This document shows, piece by piece, positions 11,419 through 22,350 of a stretch of 64,000 nucleotides of DNA. Origin of the DNA: Amphiura filiformis (Eukaryota > Echinodermata > Ophiuroidea > Amphilepidida > Amphiuridae); the NCBI RefSeq assembly GCF_039555335.1, contig NC_092637.1, positions 3,312,472-3,376,471 of the forward strand, written 5' to 3'. Position 1 is the first letter of the stretch. Each line of letters opens with the position of its first letter. The notes under the pieces were generated by a model. It saw only the letters and a program-made list of their open reading frames with translations. It searched no databases and was not told the origin of the DNA. Made by a program: the position numbers and the translations under genes.

Positions 11419-12470
11419 TCATGTAAGATTGACAAATAAACCGGGGTAAATGGCCATTTCCATGGACATTGACGTCTCTTGGAATTCTCCTTATAGCTTA
11501 AAATCTTTAAAAAAACAGTATATCAAACATAAGTGTAATTCAAACTTTTGAAATGCAAGAAAGTGCTAAAACCCCACAAAATTTTCAGGGATAAAAATGG
11601 GGATGGCAGAGGGTAAAGTCCTGGAGTAACTTAGTGTCCCTAAAATGACTACAAATGGGATGAAAATGACAAGTAGGGACAAAAATTTGGCTTTATCCCC
11701 TCACACTAAAATCCTAGCTATGCTACTGCACATTGTTGTTATAAAGTTATTGGTAATAATATGGTATTAAAACTTACCAAAATTTAAAGTAAAATATATA
11801 AATACATCATTGTGGCCCAGAATTGCTCGCCTATTTCACACCATGCAGCACTGCATAATAAAATTAATGCTCTTATGAAAGTTCCACTGCGATTTGTTCA
11901 TTGCCTATTATTTTATGACTATTAATACCATTTATAATCTTACAAAAGAACAACAAATATATCTTCAATTTATAGCAGTTGAATATAAAAATTGCTGTTG
12001 CAACAATCAAATTCACATGATTCTAGATTATATATGACATGATAAATTTACCAACTTTTATTGGATTTAATTATACAGAACTGAGTATATTGACAGTTTT
12101 AAAATAATGAATCATGTAAAGACTGCAAAGAAAAAAGAATTTTCTATTGACTAATAAAGGATGTAAAGTTATGGCTATTGCATTATTATAAATACATGTA
12201 CTACTTGTGAAGTTGATGTAGCCTTCAGAATATAATATTTGCAAATGATCCAAGGGGAACATGAAAAAAATCAATGATCCGCTTTTTTATTATTCCTTAA
12301 GTTAATTGCACACTGAATAACTCACTATTTATAGGTGGAATTTCTGTTCTCCTTGAGAAATAATGGGATTTCTCAAATCTCTGCTGAAATCAGTCCATTC
12401 ATCCAGTTGTTTCCAATTATTGTTTGATTCAAATTCACAAGGTGGATGTTTTTTCACCGTTGGGCACTTA
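11419..12470. other. no recognised feature
   Basis: AT-rich DNA. I see nothing that I can name. Confidence 0.5.
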
Positions 12471-13470
12471 AATATGACAAGGTTCGAAATGTCACCCCGG
12501 TTTGACTGACAAATTTGCCAAAAAGTTATTGCTAAAACAATAAAACACACTTTTTCTATAGTGAAATTTTGTGCAGAATCTGAATCTGAAGTCAAAAATG
12601 CCTACAGTGCTTTCGTTTTCAAAATCCAAAATTCCTATGGCAATTTCCTATACGAAAAAGTGTGTCCATGGCTCTAAAATGGGCAGATCAGATTGTTAAA
12701 AAATCCAGGCTTTTTGATATAGACATTGAGCACCAATAACTCAAACTTGTTATAGCCAAGTATCTTGGGCACATCAAGTTTGAATTTTAAGTACATAGGT
12801 TGATTATTAAAAAAGTCTGGATTTTTTAACAAACGTATGTATTTTTTTCACGCCCTTGAAAATTAAGAGGTAGGGGTTACATTTTGTGATCTTTCTGAAT
12901 ATTTATAAACAATAATAAATACAAAATTATTATCAGCATTTAGCTTATTAAATGCTGAATAAAATGAGGGGTAGGCCCTAAATCTTCTTTGTAGTACCTT
13001 CTGATCAAATTTTATGAATGTTACAAACCGTTTGTTGTCCGAAAATTGAGTTTTTTCGTGAATCTTTTGTCACGGCAAATGTCAATTTCAGTGACCATTA
13101 CAAGAAAAATAAATGATCAATATAGAAAATAATGGTTTTGACTGAAAAGTACTACCCTAAATAATGAATAAAAGTGATAAATGGATCATCACTAAATGTT
13201 AAATGGGTATAATCAGTGATTCTAAATGAAGGCCCCAAAATTTTGTCACATGAAAATGGCGTTTTTCGCACAAAATGACCCAAAATCAATATTTTTCTCA
13301 AAAACTGTACTAGATACAAGGTTTTAAGTGGTAAAATTAGAAACTACAGACAATTTTACCCCAGAAATGATAAGCATATGTTTTATTGTTATTTTCACCC
13401 TCAAATATTTTTTTCACGCTCGTGTCAGTCAAATCGGGGTGAGTTCTTGAATGCTGCCATATGTTATTTA
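12471..13470. repeat. weak inverted pair about 0.95 kb apart
   Basis: 'CACCCCGGTTTGACTGAC' near 12493 and 'GTCAGTCAAATCGGGGTGA' near 13423 are inverted. Outward similarity is weak but present. They may be remains of a TIR element. The interior is non-coding. Confidence 0.4.
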
Positions 13471-14039
13471 TGTAGGCCTATGTGTCGCATGACCATTGAG
13501 AATCTTGTACCAAACCCTCATTTTACAGTTTGTTACCCTGTTGCCTGGGATACCTGTGAAAAGTGATTTTTTTAGTGGGGCGGGGGCGCAAAATCAGCAA
13601 AATTGCAGGTTTTAAATATTGATATCATATTTTGGATGTTTTTTCAATATGCATTTTTTTCCAGATTTGCACTTGGCAAGGCAGGTCATTATATGATAAG
13701 TTGCCTGGGGAAGTATTCTTTAGGGGAATTGTTTTTGGTGTGCAAGAAAAGTTAGTGATTCAACTGCTCTTGCAAAAATTGTGAATATTTTATGCTTTGC
13801 AGCACAGATATAATTGGAAAACATGTTCCAATCATTCTGTGTTTTCAGTCACCTATGGTCTATGGTCATAGTGGTAATACAGTATTGGGAATGAAGGTCA
13901 TCCAATGCACATAATATCCTAGCACACAGTCCAAGAACCCAAGTCAGAGCATGTTTTAGGGGACTTCTACAATGTTTTGCAAAGAACAAGGACAAGCTAA
14001 CAGATTTGTCAGAGCATGATATGGAAGCAGAGCTGAGTC
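13471..14039. other. no recognised feature
   Basis: No exon, RNA gene or repeat pair seen. Confidence 0.5.
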
Positions 14040-14235
14040 ATACTGGTTTTTATCTATGCTTATTTATTTAAATAAAATAAAATAGATTTTATTTTAAATT
14101 AATTAATTAATTAATTTATTTATTTAAATAGTAATTTATTTATTTATTTATTTATTTAAATAGTAATTTATTTATTTATTTATTTATTTATTTAAATAGT
14201 AATTTATTTATTTATTTATTTATTTATTTATTCCT
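14040..14235. repeat. (TTTA)n microsatellite with a repeated interruption
   Basis: TTTA tandem repeats are broken three times by the same 'TTTAAATAGTAATTTA' phrase, so the array has a higher-order period of roughly 50 bp. Confidence 0.9.
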
Positions 14236-14469
14236 TACTTCCTTTCTTTTTTCCTTTTAGAATCTTTCTGTTAGAACCTTCTTTTCATTCCTTTACAGTT
14301 TCACTATATTTTAATAATTAAACCCCTATGTCCTTTTTTGTTTTCTCTCTTTCCTTTATGTTTTTACTATAGGCCTATATATTCATCCCTGTTGTGGTAA
14401 AATTTCCAAACAAGTGTGGTTTTAAAATGTTCACCATAAATGTATACCAAGAATCACTTCCTACCATTA

Positions 14470-14535
14470 GACCTTCCAAAATTGCCCCCCCAATTTTACC
14501 TTACCCCGATGGCTCATAATTATTGCACAGAGCCC
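14470..14535 (-). mobile_element. H1 family end, inverted
   Basis: Reverse complement reads TGTGCAATAATTATGAGCCA followed by GGTAAAATTGGGGGGGCAA, the H1 terminus and G-rich start. Confidence 0.65.
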
Positions 14536-15039
14536 TAATCATGCTAATGCATGGTTAAGACTTAAGGCCTGTTCAGTGATTTGCTCATCTGGATGATCGT
14601 AAAAATCATCAAAATTCAGATTTTGGTACCTTTGTCATTGTCATAGATGTGCTTCACATAGCCTGCTAGTGGTTCAGCCGAAAGTCGTGTACATCAGACA
14701 TTTTACACGAATCTATAATTTTCTTTGTTTTTTGCCAAATTTTTCATTTCAAAAATACCAAATGACAATGACTTATCCTTCACTTTTAAGCAATTTATAC
14801 ACAATTTTAATATTTTTACACTTACGCTGGGATCACTGAATGGGTCTTTAAGTTTAAACTGTAGGGCCTCGCACCCTCAACATCACCAAGAATGATAATC
14901 AATGCAAGTAACCCCCCCGAGGTCGATGTACTTTCAGTCTTCTACTGTGTGGTTTTATTTTTTGTGACATTGCTCTTAGGCTGTAGTTGAAATTTTACTC
15001 TTTTTTATCTTTTCTATATTTTTTTCTACAAATTTCCAG
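14536..15039. other. no recognised feature
   Basis: Nothing supported. 15012-15035 is a T-rich run that could serve as a pyrimidine tract for the following open frame. Confidence 0.45.
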
Positions 15040-15062
15040 ATGTGTAGGGTGAAAGGTTGCAG

Positions 15063-15320
15063 ATTTTATGGCAAGAAAGCAAGAAAGTGGCAAATTGGGC
15101 TGCTCATGCTGTTGAAGCTCAGTTGAAAATGGGTGTAAATGGTGGACTCTCTTTGTGCAACAAAGCAGATAAAGACTACCTCCAAGGACTCAAAGTACAG
15201 AAATCCACAAATGTGCCTATATCCAAGTTGCAAAAGGAAGAGAATAGCAAGTACATTCACCTCATCGATCGTCATCTTCCTAGACATGGTCTTTCAAAGC
15301 AACGGTATGAATTAGCTTGA
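15063..15320 (+). CDS. candidate internal/terminal exon, unrecognised protein
   Basis: An open frame of about 85 codons of lysine- and leucine-rich, globular-looking composition, ending in 'SKQRYELA' and a TGA. It lies behind a strong pyrimidine tract and two AGs. An upstream in-frame TAG (15045-15047) means an acceptor would have to be the second AG, at 15061-15062. 'CAACG|GTATGA' at 15304 is a possible donor. I recognise no domain. It could be one exon of a host gene whose other parts lie elsewhere on this strand, or a decayed mobile-element frame. Confidence 0.35.
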   Translation: MLWQESKKVANWAAHAVEAQLKMGVNGGLSLCNKADKDYLQGLKVQKSTNVPISKLQKEENSKYIHLIDRHLPRHGLSKQRYELA

Positions 15321-15430
15321 ATTGATCAAAGACATGTGAGTTGTTAGTCATGTTAGTTGTCAAATTTCTTCTTTTGTGGTTTCGTAGGCCTATGTGTATC
15401 AGGGCATATACCCTGCAAGTAGCCAACATG

Positions 15431-15451
15431 TTTGTGTGTGTGTGTGTGTAG
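15431..15451. repeat. (GT)n microsatellite
   Basis: Short TG/GT run. Confidence 0.85.
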
Positions 15452-15656
15452 GAGAGGGGTAGGAGAGTGGATCCCGGGAGTGGATATGAATAATGAATAT
15501 TTTATGAGTCTGTATGTCCAAGACAAGCACTACCTACATGTAGTAGTTAGATATAGGGACAAAATTGACCAATTTTGTGATGTTTGTCTTCCATTATTTT
15601 GGCTCATTCAGGTACAAATTGCAAAGTTAATTTTGTGCCCATATGTATACCAGTAA

Positions 15657-16250
15657 AGTTATTTTGGTAACAGGCCAGCTGTCCAAGTTTGCAATTTTGC
15701 CCACCTTGGTAATATTGTCCACTGCTAGACATCAAAACAGCACTCAACACCAAAGTTAATGACATTTAAAAATATATTACTTTTTGGCAGGAAGGATACT
15801 TTTAGGATGAGTCTGGCTTTCAGCTGCATATTTCACACTGTACATACCATTTGCTATTGTGATATTGGGCTAAACTAACCAAATTAAAACCAAATTACAA
15901 TGACAGTTTCACAGATGTTTTCAGAAACGGTAAATATATATTTGTTTTACAATTGTTAATGTTTTGTAACAATTTAAACACATACTTGGGACATATTGTT
16001 TTTAAATGATGCAAAAAAATCCAAATTCTTGGGGGTCAGTCATTTGCCGATGTATAAAATATAAATAATAGCCGTCAAGTGGCCATCACGTCACATTTGT
16101 GTGAGGCATGAACACTTACAATACCTCTAGTAGCTACACAGCCATAGGCACTGCTGTCTTGCCCAGTTTTAGCAAATATTTTTGCATTCAATTAGTTTTC
16201 AAGAGTAATTAAAATATTAATCTGTTTCCAAACTATACTTTTTGTTGCAG
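15657..16250. other. no recognised feature
   Basis: AT-rich intergenic or intronic DNA. Confidence 0.5.
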
Positions 16251-16300
16251 TTTCTGACTTCTGCCCAGCTATGCAAGACTCTATCCTGGTTTTGAAATTG
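16251..16300 (+). CDS. candidate 50-nt exon
   Basis: Bounded by a good acceptor ('actttttgttgcag') and a good donor ('AAATTG|GTATGT'). Only one frame is open throughout (two bases, then 16 codons beginning SDFCPAMQDS). It would need an upstream exon ending one base into a codon. The best donor of the 15063 frame gives a different phase, so the two are not clearly partners. The strength of the sites is the main support. Confidence 0.35.
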
Positions 16301-16435
16301 GTATGTATACCATAATTTTGTTTATGTAGCTCCAAAATCTAACCTTCTTGATCTGAACACAGCTTTAAAATACTAATTTACTTTCCATGCCACACTGTTT
16401 GCATATACCAAAATTATTTAACAACAAAAGCCTCA

Positions 16436-16615
16436 GGGGCTGTGCAAAAATTATGAGCCATGTTGGGAGGGTAAAATTGGGGGCAGGGAAGACATTTTTG
16501 GCAAGCCGAAAAGGGGGTGGGGGAGTAATTTTTGGCAAGCCAAGAGGGACAGGGGGGCAAGCAATTTTGGCACACATTCATTTTAAATAAACCGCTCTAA
16601 AAAGGCTTTACACAT
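16436..16615 (+). mobile_element. H1 element copy
   Basis: Starts 'CAGGGGCTGTGCAAAAATTA', then GGGAGGGTAAAATTGGGGG and repeated 'ttggcaagcc' in a G-rich body. It ends in 'ggcacacattca...aaataaa.c.ctc.aaaaagg', which is also found in the 6715 copy. The LINE 3' tail abuts it at about 16620. Confidence 0.65.
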
Positions 16616-16619
16616 AAAC

Positions 16620-17525
16620 CCTTCTTCTTCTTCTTCTTCTTCAGGATACTTTTCAACGTCCCGTGAATGGAACCAGGCGAAAAGGGTGTGAGTGCGCAAG
16701 TAGGCGCCTTAGTCTCTGGTTAGATTGTCTTCTTCGTTGAAGAAGACTGTAATGTTTTCTTTAAAGTGCTTGTTGTCTTCGATGGTCTGGATGGTGGATG
16801 GCAGGTTATTCCAATCCTTTATTGTGCGGGGCACAAATGAGTTTTTGAAAGCTTCTGTTCGAGCTGATATTTGAATATATGAGCTGCTGGACGATCTCCT
16901 AGTCTGGCGATTAGCTGGGCGCAGGTAGTCTGACACCGGAAGGGCCAGGTGACCCCCCAAGGCTTTGTGAAGTGTATTGACCCGCGAAATCTTTCTTCTG
17001 GTCGATAGCATTTCCCAGTTGAGTTCCCGTATGAGTCCTGAAGCACTAGTAGTTCTGTCATAATCACCCGTCACCATGCGAGCAGCCTTCTTCTATGTAT
17101 TTTGCCTATCTCATGTATGTGTTCTTTGGTGTATGGGTCCCATACGCTTGAGCAATACTCAACCGTCCATTATTATCATGTCCGTCTGTATGCGTTTGTC
17201 GAAAGAAAAGAAAAGGTCATGCATAGTTTGTATAAGTTGGGAGTCACAGGAATGGCCTCGTCTGAATCCATGTTGAAATTTATTGAGTATGTTGTAAGTG
17301 TCCAAGTGTTTCATTATCTGTGTTATGAGTGAAGTACATGTTCTAAAACTTTACAGCACACTGATGTGAGGGAGACTGGTCTATAGTTCTCCGCTCGGGT
17401 TCTATCACCCTTTTTATAAATCGGGGAGATGTTGGCATTAAACCCAATCTAAAGGAAGTTCACCTGTATCTAGTGATGCTTGGAAAATCTTAGAGAGTAT
17501 TGGCGCCAGTTCATGAGCTGCTTCT
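16620..17525 (-). pseudogene. CR1/L2-like LINE, 3' part (reverse transcriptase and tail)
   Basis: On the minus strand from 17525 the frame resumes 'EAAHELAPIL', then gives 'ANISPIYKKGDRTRAENYRP', 'SLTSVCCKVLEHV' and 'ILNKFQHGFRRGHSC', which are reverse-transcriptase finger and palm motifs. Just after 'QTDMIIMDG' (about 17160) it jumps to 'EYCSSVWDPYTKEH' and 'RAARMVTGDYDRT'-type C-terminal sequence and 'NSFVPRTIKDWNNLP'. The segment with the catalytic FADD box is missing, so an internal deletion has removed the active site. The 3' end is a (GAA)n run at 16621-16642, the microsatellite tail typical of this LINE group. This is the continuation of 24444-26300 beyond the 6.9 kb insertion. It is dead. 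Confidence 0.88.
17509..17525. repeat. 17-bp duplication, left copy
   Basis: GTTCATGAGCTGCTTCT here is identical to 24444-24460. One copy is enough to make the LINE frame continuous (…LKEAAHELAPIL…), so it is a duplication created when the composite entered the LINE. Confidence 0.88.
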
Positions 17526-17544
17526 ATGGGCGGCCGTGAGGGCC

Positions 17545-18390
17545 AAAAGGGTCTCAAAACTACACAAGGGTCTCAAAAGTACAATAAGGTCTCAAAAACA
17601 CACAAAGGTTTCAGAAATAAACACACAGTAATGTCTCAATAGCACAATACGGTCTCAAAAACAGAGAAAGGTCTCAGAAACAAACACACAACAATGTCTC
17701 AATAGTATAATAAGGTCTCAGAAACAGGGAAAGGTCTCAAATACAGAGAAAGGTCTCAAAAACAGAGAGGTCTCAAATACAGAGAAAGGTCTCAAAAACA
17801 GAGAAAGGTCTCAAAAACAGAGAAAGGTCTCAAATACAGAGAAAGGTATCAAAAACAGAGAAAGGTCTCAAAAACAGAGAAAGGTCTTAAAACAGAGAAA
17901 AGTCAAACAAAAAAAGGTCTCAAAAAAGAGAAAGGTCTCAAAAACAGAGAAAGGTCTCAAAAACAGAAAAGGTCTCAAAAACAGAGAAAGGTCTCAAAAA
18001 CAGAGAAAGGTCTCAAAAACAGAGAAAGGTCTCAAAAACAGAGAAAGGTCTCAAAAACAGAGAAAGGTCTCAAAAACAGAAAAAGGTCTCAAAAACACGT
18101 TAAGGTCTCAAAAACACGTTATGGTCTCAAAAACACGTTATGGTCTCAAAAACACGTTATGGTCTCAAAAACACGTTATGGTCTCAAAAACACGTTATGG
18201 TCTCAAAACACGTTATGGTCTCAAAACACGTTATGGTCTCAAAAACACGTTATTGTCTCAATGGTCTCAAAACACGTTATGGTCTCAAAAACACGTTATG
18301 GTCTCAAAAACACATTATGGTCTCAAAAACACGCTATGGTCTCAAAAACACGTTATGGTCTCAAAAATACGTCAAGGTCTCAAACCAGGT
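17545..18390 (+). repeat. left minisatellite arm, 19-bp unit
   Basis: From outside inward, mixed units ending ACAATAA/ACACAAA come first (17560-17730). A block of the AGAGAAA unit follows (17730-18100) and then a block of the CACGTTAT unit (18105-18370). Nineteen is not a multiple of three, so all three frames stay open in the last block and give long but meaningless repetitive frames (18121-18659). Confidence 0.93.
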
Positions 18391-18399
18391 ATTACAACC

Positions 18400-18605
18400 G
18401 ACCGTTATATGTGCAGTACCGCATGCAGTACTATACTGCACACATCAGCAGGCGAAACTACACATTCCGTCACGCACTTCCGCATGAGGAACTACATATC
18501 CCAAGTTGCATTTCCGCATGCGGTGATGCAGGTCAGGATGTGCAGTTCCGATGGGGAACTAAAGTTTTTGGTGTATTTCCGCATGGGGAATTTCGGTATA
18601 TAGGC
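18400..18605. repeat. inner hairpin module, left
   Basis: Repeated short palindromic motifs: GCAGTACCGCATGCAGTACT, TTCCGCATGAGGAACT, TTTCCGCATGCGG, TTCCGATGGGGAACT and TTTCCGCATGGGGAA. They are mirrored at 23440-23580. Each could form a small stem. Confidence 0.8.
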
Positions 18606-18860
18606 CTATGGATGGGTCATTTTGTTTTCAAAATGTTCTTAATTTCTTTTGGAAAATAGCCCAACTTTGCATCACTGCAGCCAAAATGTTTCTCAAATTG
18701 CTTGTAAAAACTAAGACAATTTGTGTTAGATTTGGCCAAAACTTTTGTCCAAATTTCTTACAAAATTACAAGTTGGACTTAAAAAGTCTTATCATATAAT
18801 GCGATTGAAAAGAAATTTTGCATATTTGAACACGTTCTTAACATTTTCCTACACCTTTTA
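18606..18860. other. no recognised feature
   Basis: Unassigned core of the composite. Confidence 0.45.
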
Positions 18861-18894
18861 GGGTGTAATATAGAAACGTTGCCCAAAATATATG

Positions 18895-19080
18895 TGACAA
18901 ACATTGCTTGCATCCCCCTCCCACACCCTTTCGACCTGCCAAAAATTACTTGACCCGCCCTTTCTACCTGCCAAAAAGTGCTCCCCCTTTGACATGCCAA
19001 AACAGCGTTGCGTCCCCCCCCCCTATAATTCACCACCCCGGCCCCGGGGGTACAATTTATTGCACCACCCCTGACAAGTT
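18895..19080 (-). mobile_element. H1-related element inside the composite
   Basis: Reverse complement starts CAGGGGTGGTGCAATAAATT and continues with a G-rich body containing three 'ggca(t/g)gt/gtcaa' units. It was carried in or inserted after the composite formed. Confidence 0.6.
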
Positions 19081-19963
19081 CAGGCGCCTAGAGGTGTAAA
19101 TGAATTGAATAGAAATTTAGTATGAAATGGGTCTATTGAGAAGATTTATCAATTTTGTCCAGGTATTTGGAACATGGGATCACTCAGGGTCCACCCCATA
19201 TCCATGTTGGTATATCACTGTGGAGGATGAATCTTATTCAAAAATTGAGTTTTATTGGAATTCAGCAGCAGGCATTGCATTCACTAATTTGGACATTTTC
19301 AAAACAACTTGCACCTCCCCTCATCAAAACAAAACTTCACTGAAACCCTCCGTTTTTGGCAAAAATCAATGCCTGTTTTACACCACAGAAAAAAAAAAGG
19401 CTTCTTTGTGCAAGGGGTAAATGTGAAAGATAAAAAGCATCACAAAGAGAATATTTTGAGGCAATTTATGAATTGTTTTCAGCTCAAAAACATTGACATA
19501 ATTTGCTTAAAATTGTTTTCCTTATAAATTTGGGTGTTTTTTCTCACCCCTTGCCATTAAAAAAACTCAACAATTAACTTGTCTAATATTGATCAGCCCT
19601 TACATCAGTCACCATGAAAACAAACACATAGATACATGTTAAATTGTATTCTTATTTATAGTCAATTTATTTTTCTAAACACACACAAGTATTCCAACAT
19701 GTGGTCAGTATACATGTATGATTCAAACAAAAATACACAAGTTGTAAAACCTAAAGCATGTGTTACATTTTTAGAATTATTAATAAATTTGTTGTTATCA
19801 AATTTTACTAGCAGTGCCCGTATTATTTTGAATATGCATAATTAACATTAAAAGTTGGGTTGTTTGTCTGTCACTTTTTAATTGATTTAAGGAATATCAA
19901 CAAGGAATTACAAGAATCATAACAAAGCAGCCATGAAAGTGAAAATTTTAGTTCTTTTGACCT
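19081..19963. other. no recognised feature
   Basis: AT-rich core sequence without domains or a clear repeat. Confidence 0.45.
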
Positions 19964-19971
19964 TGGGAACT

Positions 19972-20219
19972 CAGGCCTGTACATGGGGGAGTGGGGAGGG
20001 TGCGACCACACCTTCACCCCCAAATTTGAACAAGTATACACAAAGTACCAAAATATCACATTTTTGTGAGCATAGCAAGCAAAAAAATCAGTTTTTTTAC
20101 GATTTTTTGGACAAAAAAGGTGAAAATTCCACTTTTCACTATATCACCCCCCCCCCCCTGAAAAAAGTGCACTTTCTCAAAATCAGCATCTCCAAAAAAT
20201 CCTGCGTACTACGGGCCTG
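19972..20219. mobile_element. hAT-like MITE, 248 bp
   Basis: Ends CAGGCCTGTACATG and CGTACTACGGGCCTG are inverted. They are flanked by the 8-bp near-duplicates TGGGAACT (19964-19971) and AGGGAACT (20220-20227). There is a C-tract near the right end. CAG...CTG ends plus an 8-bp duplication indicate hAT. Confidence 0.82.
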
Positions 20220-20392
20220 AGGGAACTGTGACAAGCCCTCTAAGCTTACAGCTAAAGAGCATTACTTCTTGTCATTTATATAAAGCACTTATGATTTAGA
20301 GCGAATTTATTCCTAAAAATCATAGATTCTGAATCAGCACCCCAAAATTGACTAAGAACACTTCTCAAACCTTGTATAGCTCTCTGTGTAGA

Positions 20393-20455
20393 CCCCAGTC
20401 CGAAACCCCGTCAGTCCGACACCAGCGCCTTAGACCGCTCGGCTATCAAGGCTTG
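20393..20455 (-). mobile_element. tRNA(Leu/Ser)-like SINE head, degraded
   Basis: Reverse complement 'GATAGCCGAGCGGTCTAAGG' is a class II tRNA A box and D arm. It is followed by 'CGCTGGTGTCGGACTGACGG' and a damaged T arm (GGGTTTCGGACTGGGG). A functional cloverleaf is not formed, so I read it as a SINE relic or tRNA pseudogene. Confidence 0.5.
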
Positions 20456-21299
20456 ATGGTGTCATGATGAAAATTTAAAAATATAATCGCAACTTCATTA
20501 CTTCAACATACCACGTGTGACAAGCAAATACAGAAAACGTACCATATTTTGGAATTTTATTTGTTTAAAAACATTAATGTGTATTAATAGCGCTCAATTG
20601 TTGATAACTGCGTGTTTTATAATACAGAAATAGGAATGAGGCTATACACGCACAATATAGTATAATCGATTTTGATTCACACGTGCGCTACGAACTCGCC
20701 GTATACTAAAAGCACAGGTTATCAAATGTGGCGTGGCCTACCATTTTTCTTGTAGCTTCTTTTATACACGTCGATGTTTTCATCAATTACAAATTAATCC
20801 ACATTAGACCCTAATTTTATTTCAGGAAATAAAAGATTAGATTACCATAAAAACGAAACAGTTATCATTGGTTGGGTCTAATGTAATTTATACATGGAAT
20901 TTTCAACGTTTTTTCTATCGCCATTCTCGCTCAATTAAAAAATATTTTGGCGTATATAAAATTGAAATAAAATTCTCTGCCTCATAAAACGACATCAAAT
21001 GTGCCACAATTGGGTATCACGAATCGTTATATATGATGTGCAGTTAATATTCATATTTTCTTTTATACAGAGGATGCTTCAGTTTTGACAGGAAAATATT
21101 TTCTTGAAAACCCTCTCACTCGGTTATTTTTAAAAGATAACCACGCTTCCCTGGAATGTGCAATAATTACAATTAAAATGTTTATTATTCTAACAGCAAG
21201 CGTTTCTAAAATGCAGTATGGCGAAATGTGGCGTAGATATTAACAAACCATCTAACCCAATAAGTATGATAGGGCCTATATTGTGACGAGCTTAGTAAC
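20456..21299. other. no recognised feature
   Basis: No gene or repeat pair seen. Confidence 0.45.
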
Positions 21300-21302
21300 T
21301 TA

Positions 21303-22350
21303 GGGACCGCTCATTATTAATGTGGGGGGCGGGAAAAATGTAGGGGGTTATGTGATTTTCACTTTGACAAACAGGGGGGTTATGTGATTTTATTTTTCCT
21401 GATAGGGGGGGGGGGGTCATGTGAAATTGAATAGTCATTCACTATATTTTTTTAATACCAAGAATCCTGGAAGGTCTTGCATACAGTAACATACAATATC
21501 AATCATACCATACATAATTGTCTAACTTGACTTGAACAAAATTGTTCCCATTTTGCACCATATGTCACCATTTTAGCTTCAATTGGGGCAAAAATGTGCG
21601 CGCTTCACGCACATTTTGTAGTTATAAACATTGTCAACAGCCAAAATGTGCTGGATTCACTATACCAAGTTCAAGAAATATTTTCTTTTTCCTACCCCAT
21701 CCCCCAATGTCAAAAAAAAGAAATCTACGCCACTGCCATATGCTACACAACCTCTCACTCCTCACCACATTTTGACCACCCCACCTCCAAGCACACACCT
21801 ATAAATTTCAAGATCAAAAGTAGATCTATTGGCATAGGGGTAGATCCGTGGGGATGGGTGGGGTTAAATTCCTCTATTTGGCCAGGGAGATGGTCCATAC
21901 AATCACCTGTAGGCCTATGTGGGTTTCTGACCATATTAACCTCATAATTATTTGGTAATTTTAGTCACAAAATTGCAAATTTTTGTGCTTTTGCAATTTA
22001 TTCCACTTTTGCATCATTTTCATCAATTCAGCTTCAAAATTGCAAAATTTCCTCAGGCTTCGCGCGCATTTGTACAATACACTTATTTTGTCGCCAAAAG
22101 AGCTGGATTCCTATATGACTTCAAGAAATTGTTTCCCACCCCATCACCCCAATGTCAAAATCCCAATCTCTGTGACTAAATTACTTAATATTTAAGTTTG
22201 CTTGAAGCGGGGGAGAGGGGTTATGTGATTTTGTTTGATTCAATAGGGGGTTACATGAAATTGATTCATCGCAATAGGGGGTAGGTATTTTCACCCATAA
22301 AAGCTCAACATTTTCCTGCCCCCCCTCCCGCATTAATAATGAGCGGTCCC
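21303..22350. mobile_element. PIF/Harbinger-like non-autonomous element, 1.05 kb
   Basis: Starts GGGACCGCTCATTATTAATG and ends CATTAATAATGAGCGGTCCC, perfect 20-bp inverted termini. Both are flanked by TTA (21300-21302 and 22351-22353), the 3-bp target typical of PIF/Harbinger. Subterminal 'gggggttatgtgattt' repeats occur at both ends, in opposite orientation. The middle holds two diverged direct copies (about 21541-21730 and 21985-22170) with 'cttcaagaaat' and 'caccccaatgtcaaa'. No transposase. Confidence 0.82.

Noticed and set aside
9915-14535. A single 4.6 kb H1 element bounded by inverted ends
   Set aside because: The two ends fit, but the family also occurs as separate short copies, no target duplication is visible and no transposase lies between. 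Left as separate ends.
17545-18390. CRISPR-like array
   Set aside because: The 19-bp units are directly adjacent with no unique spacers, occur inverted at the other end, and lie in eukaryotic DNA. It is a minisatellite arm of a transposon.
18121-18659. Long open frames (160-166 codons) of MVSKTRYGLK-type repeats, and the same at 23735-24117 on the minus strand
   Set aside because: All three frames are open because a 19-bp unit without stops is repeated. They lack gene context and the peptide simply cycles through the repeat.
16443-19075. H1 ends at 16.44 and 19.07 kb as one element
   Set aside because: The second end lies inside the foldback composite, whose border at 17526 interrupts the LINE, so the two cannot be one insertion.
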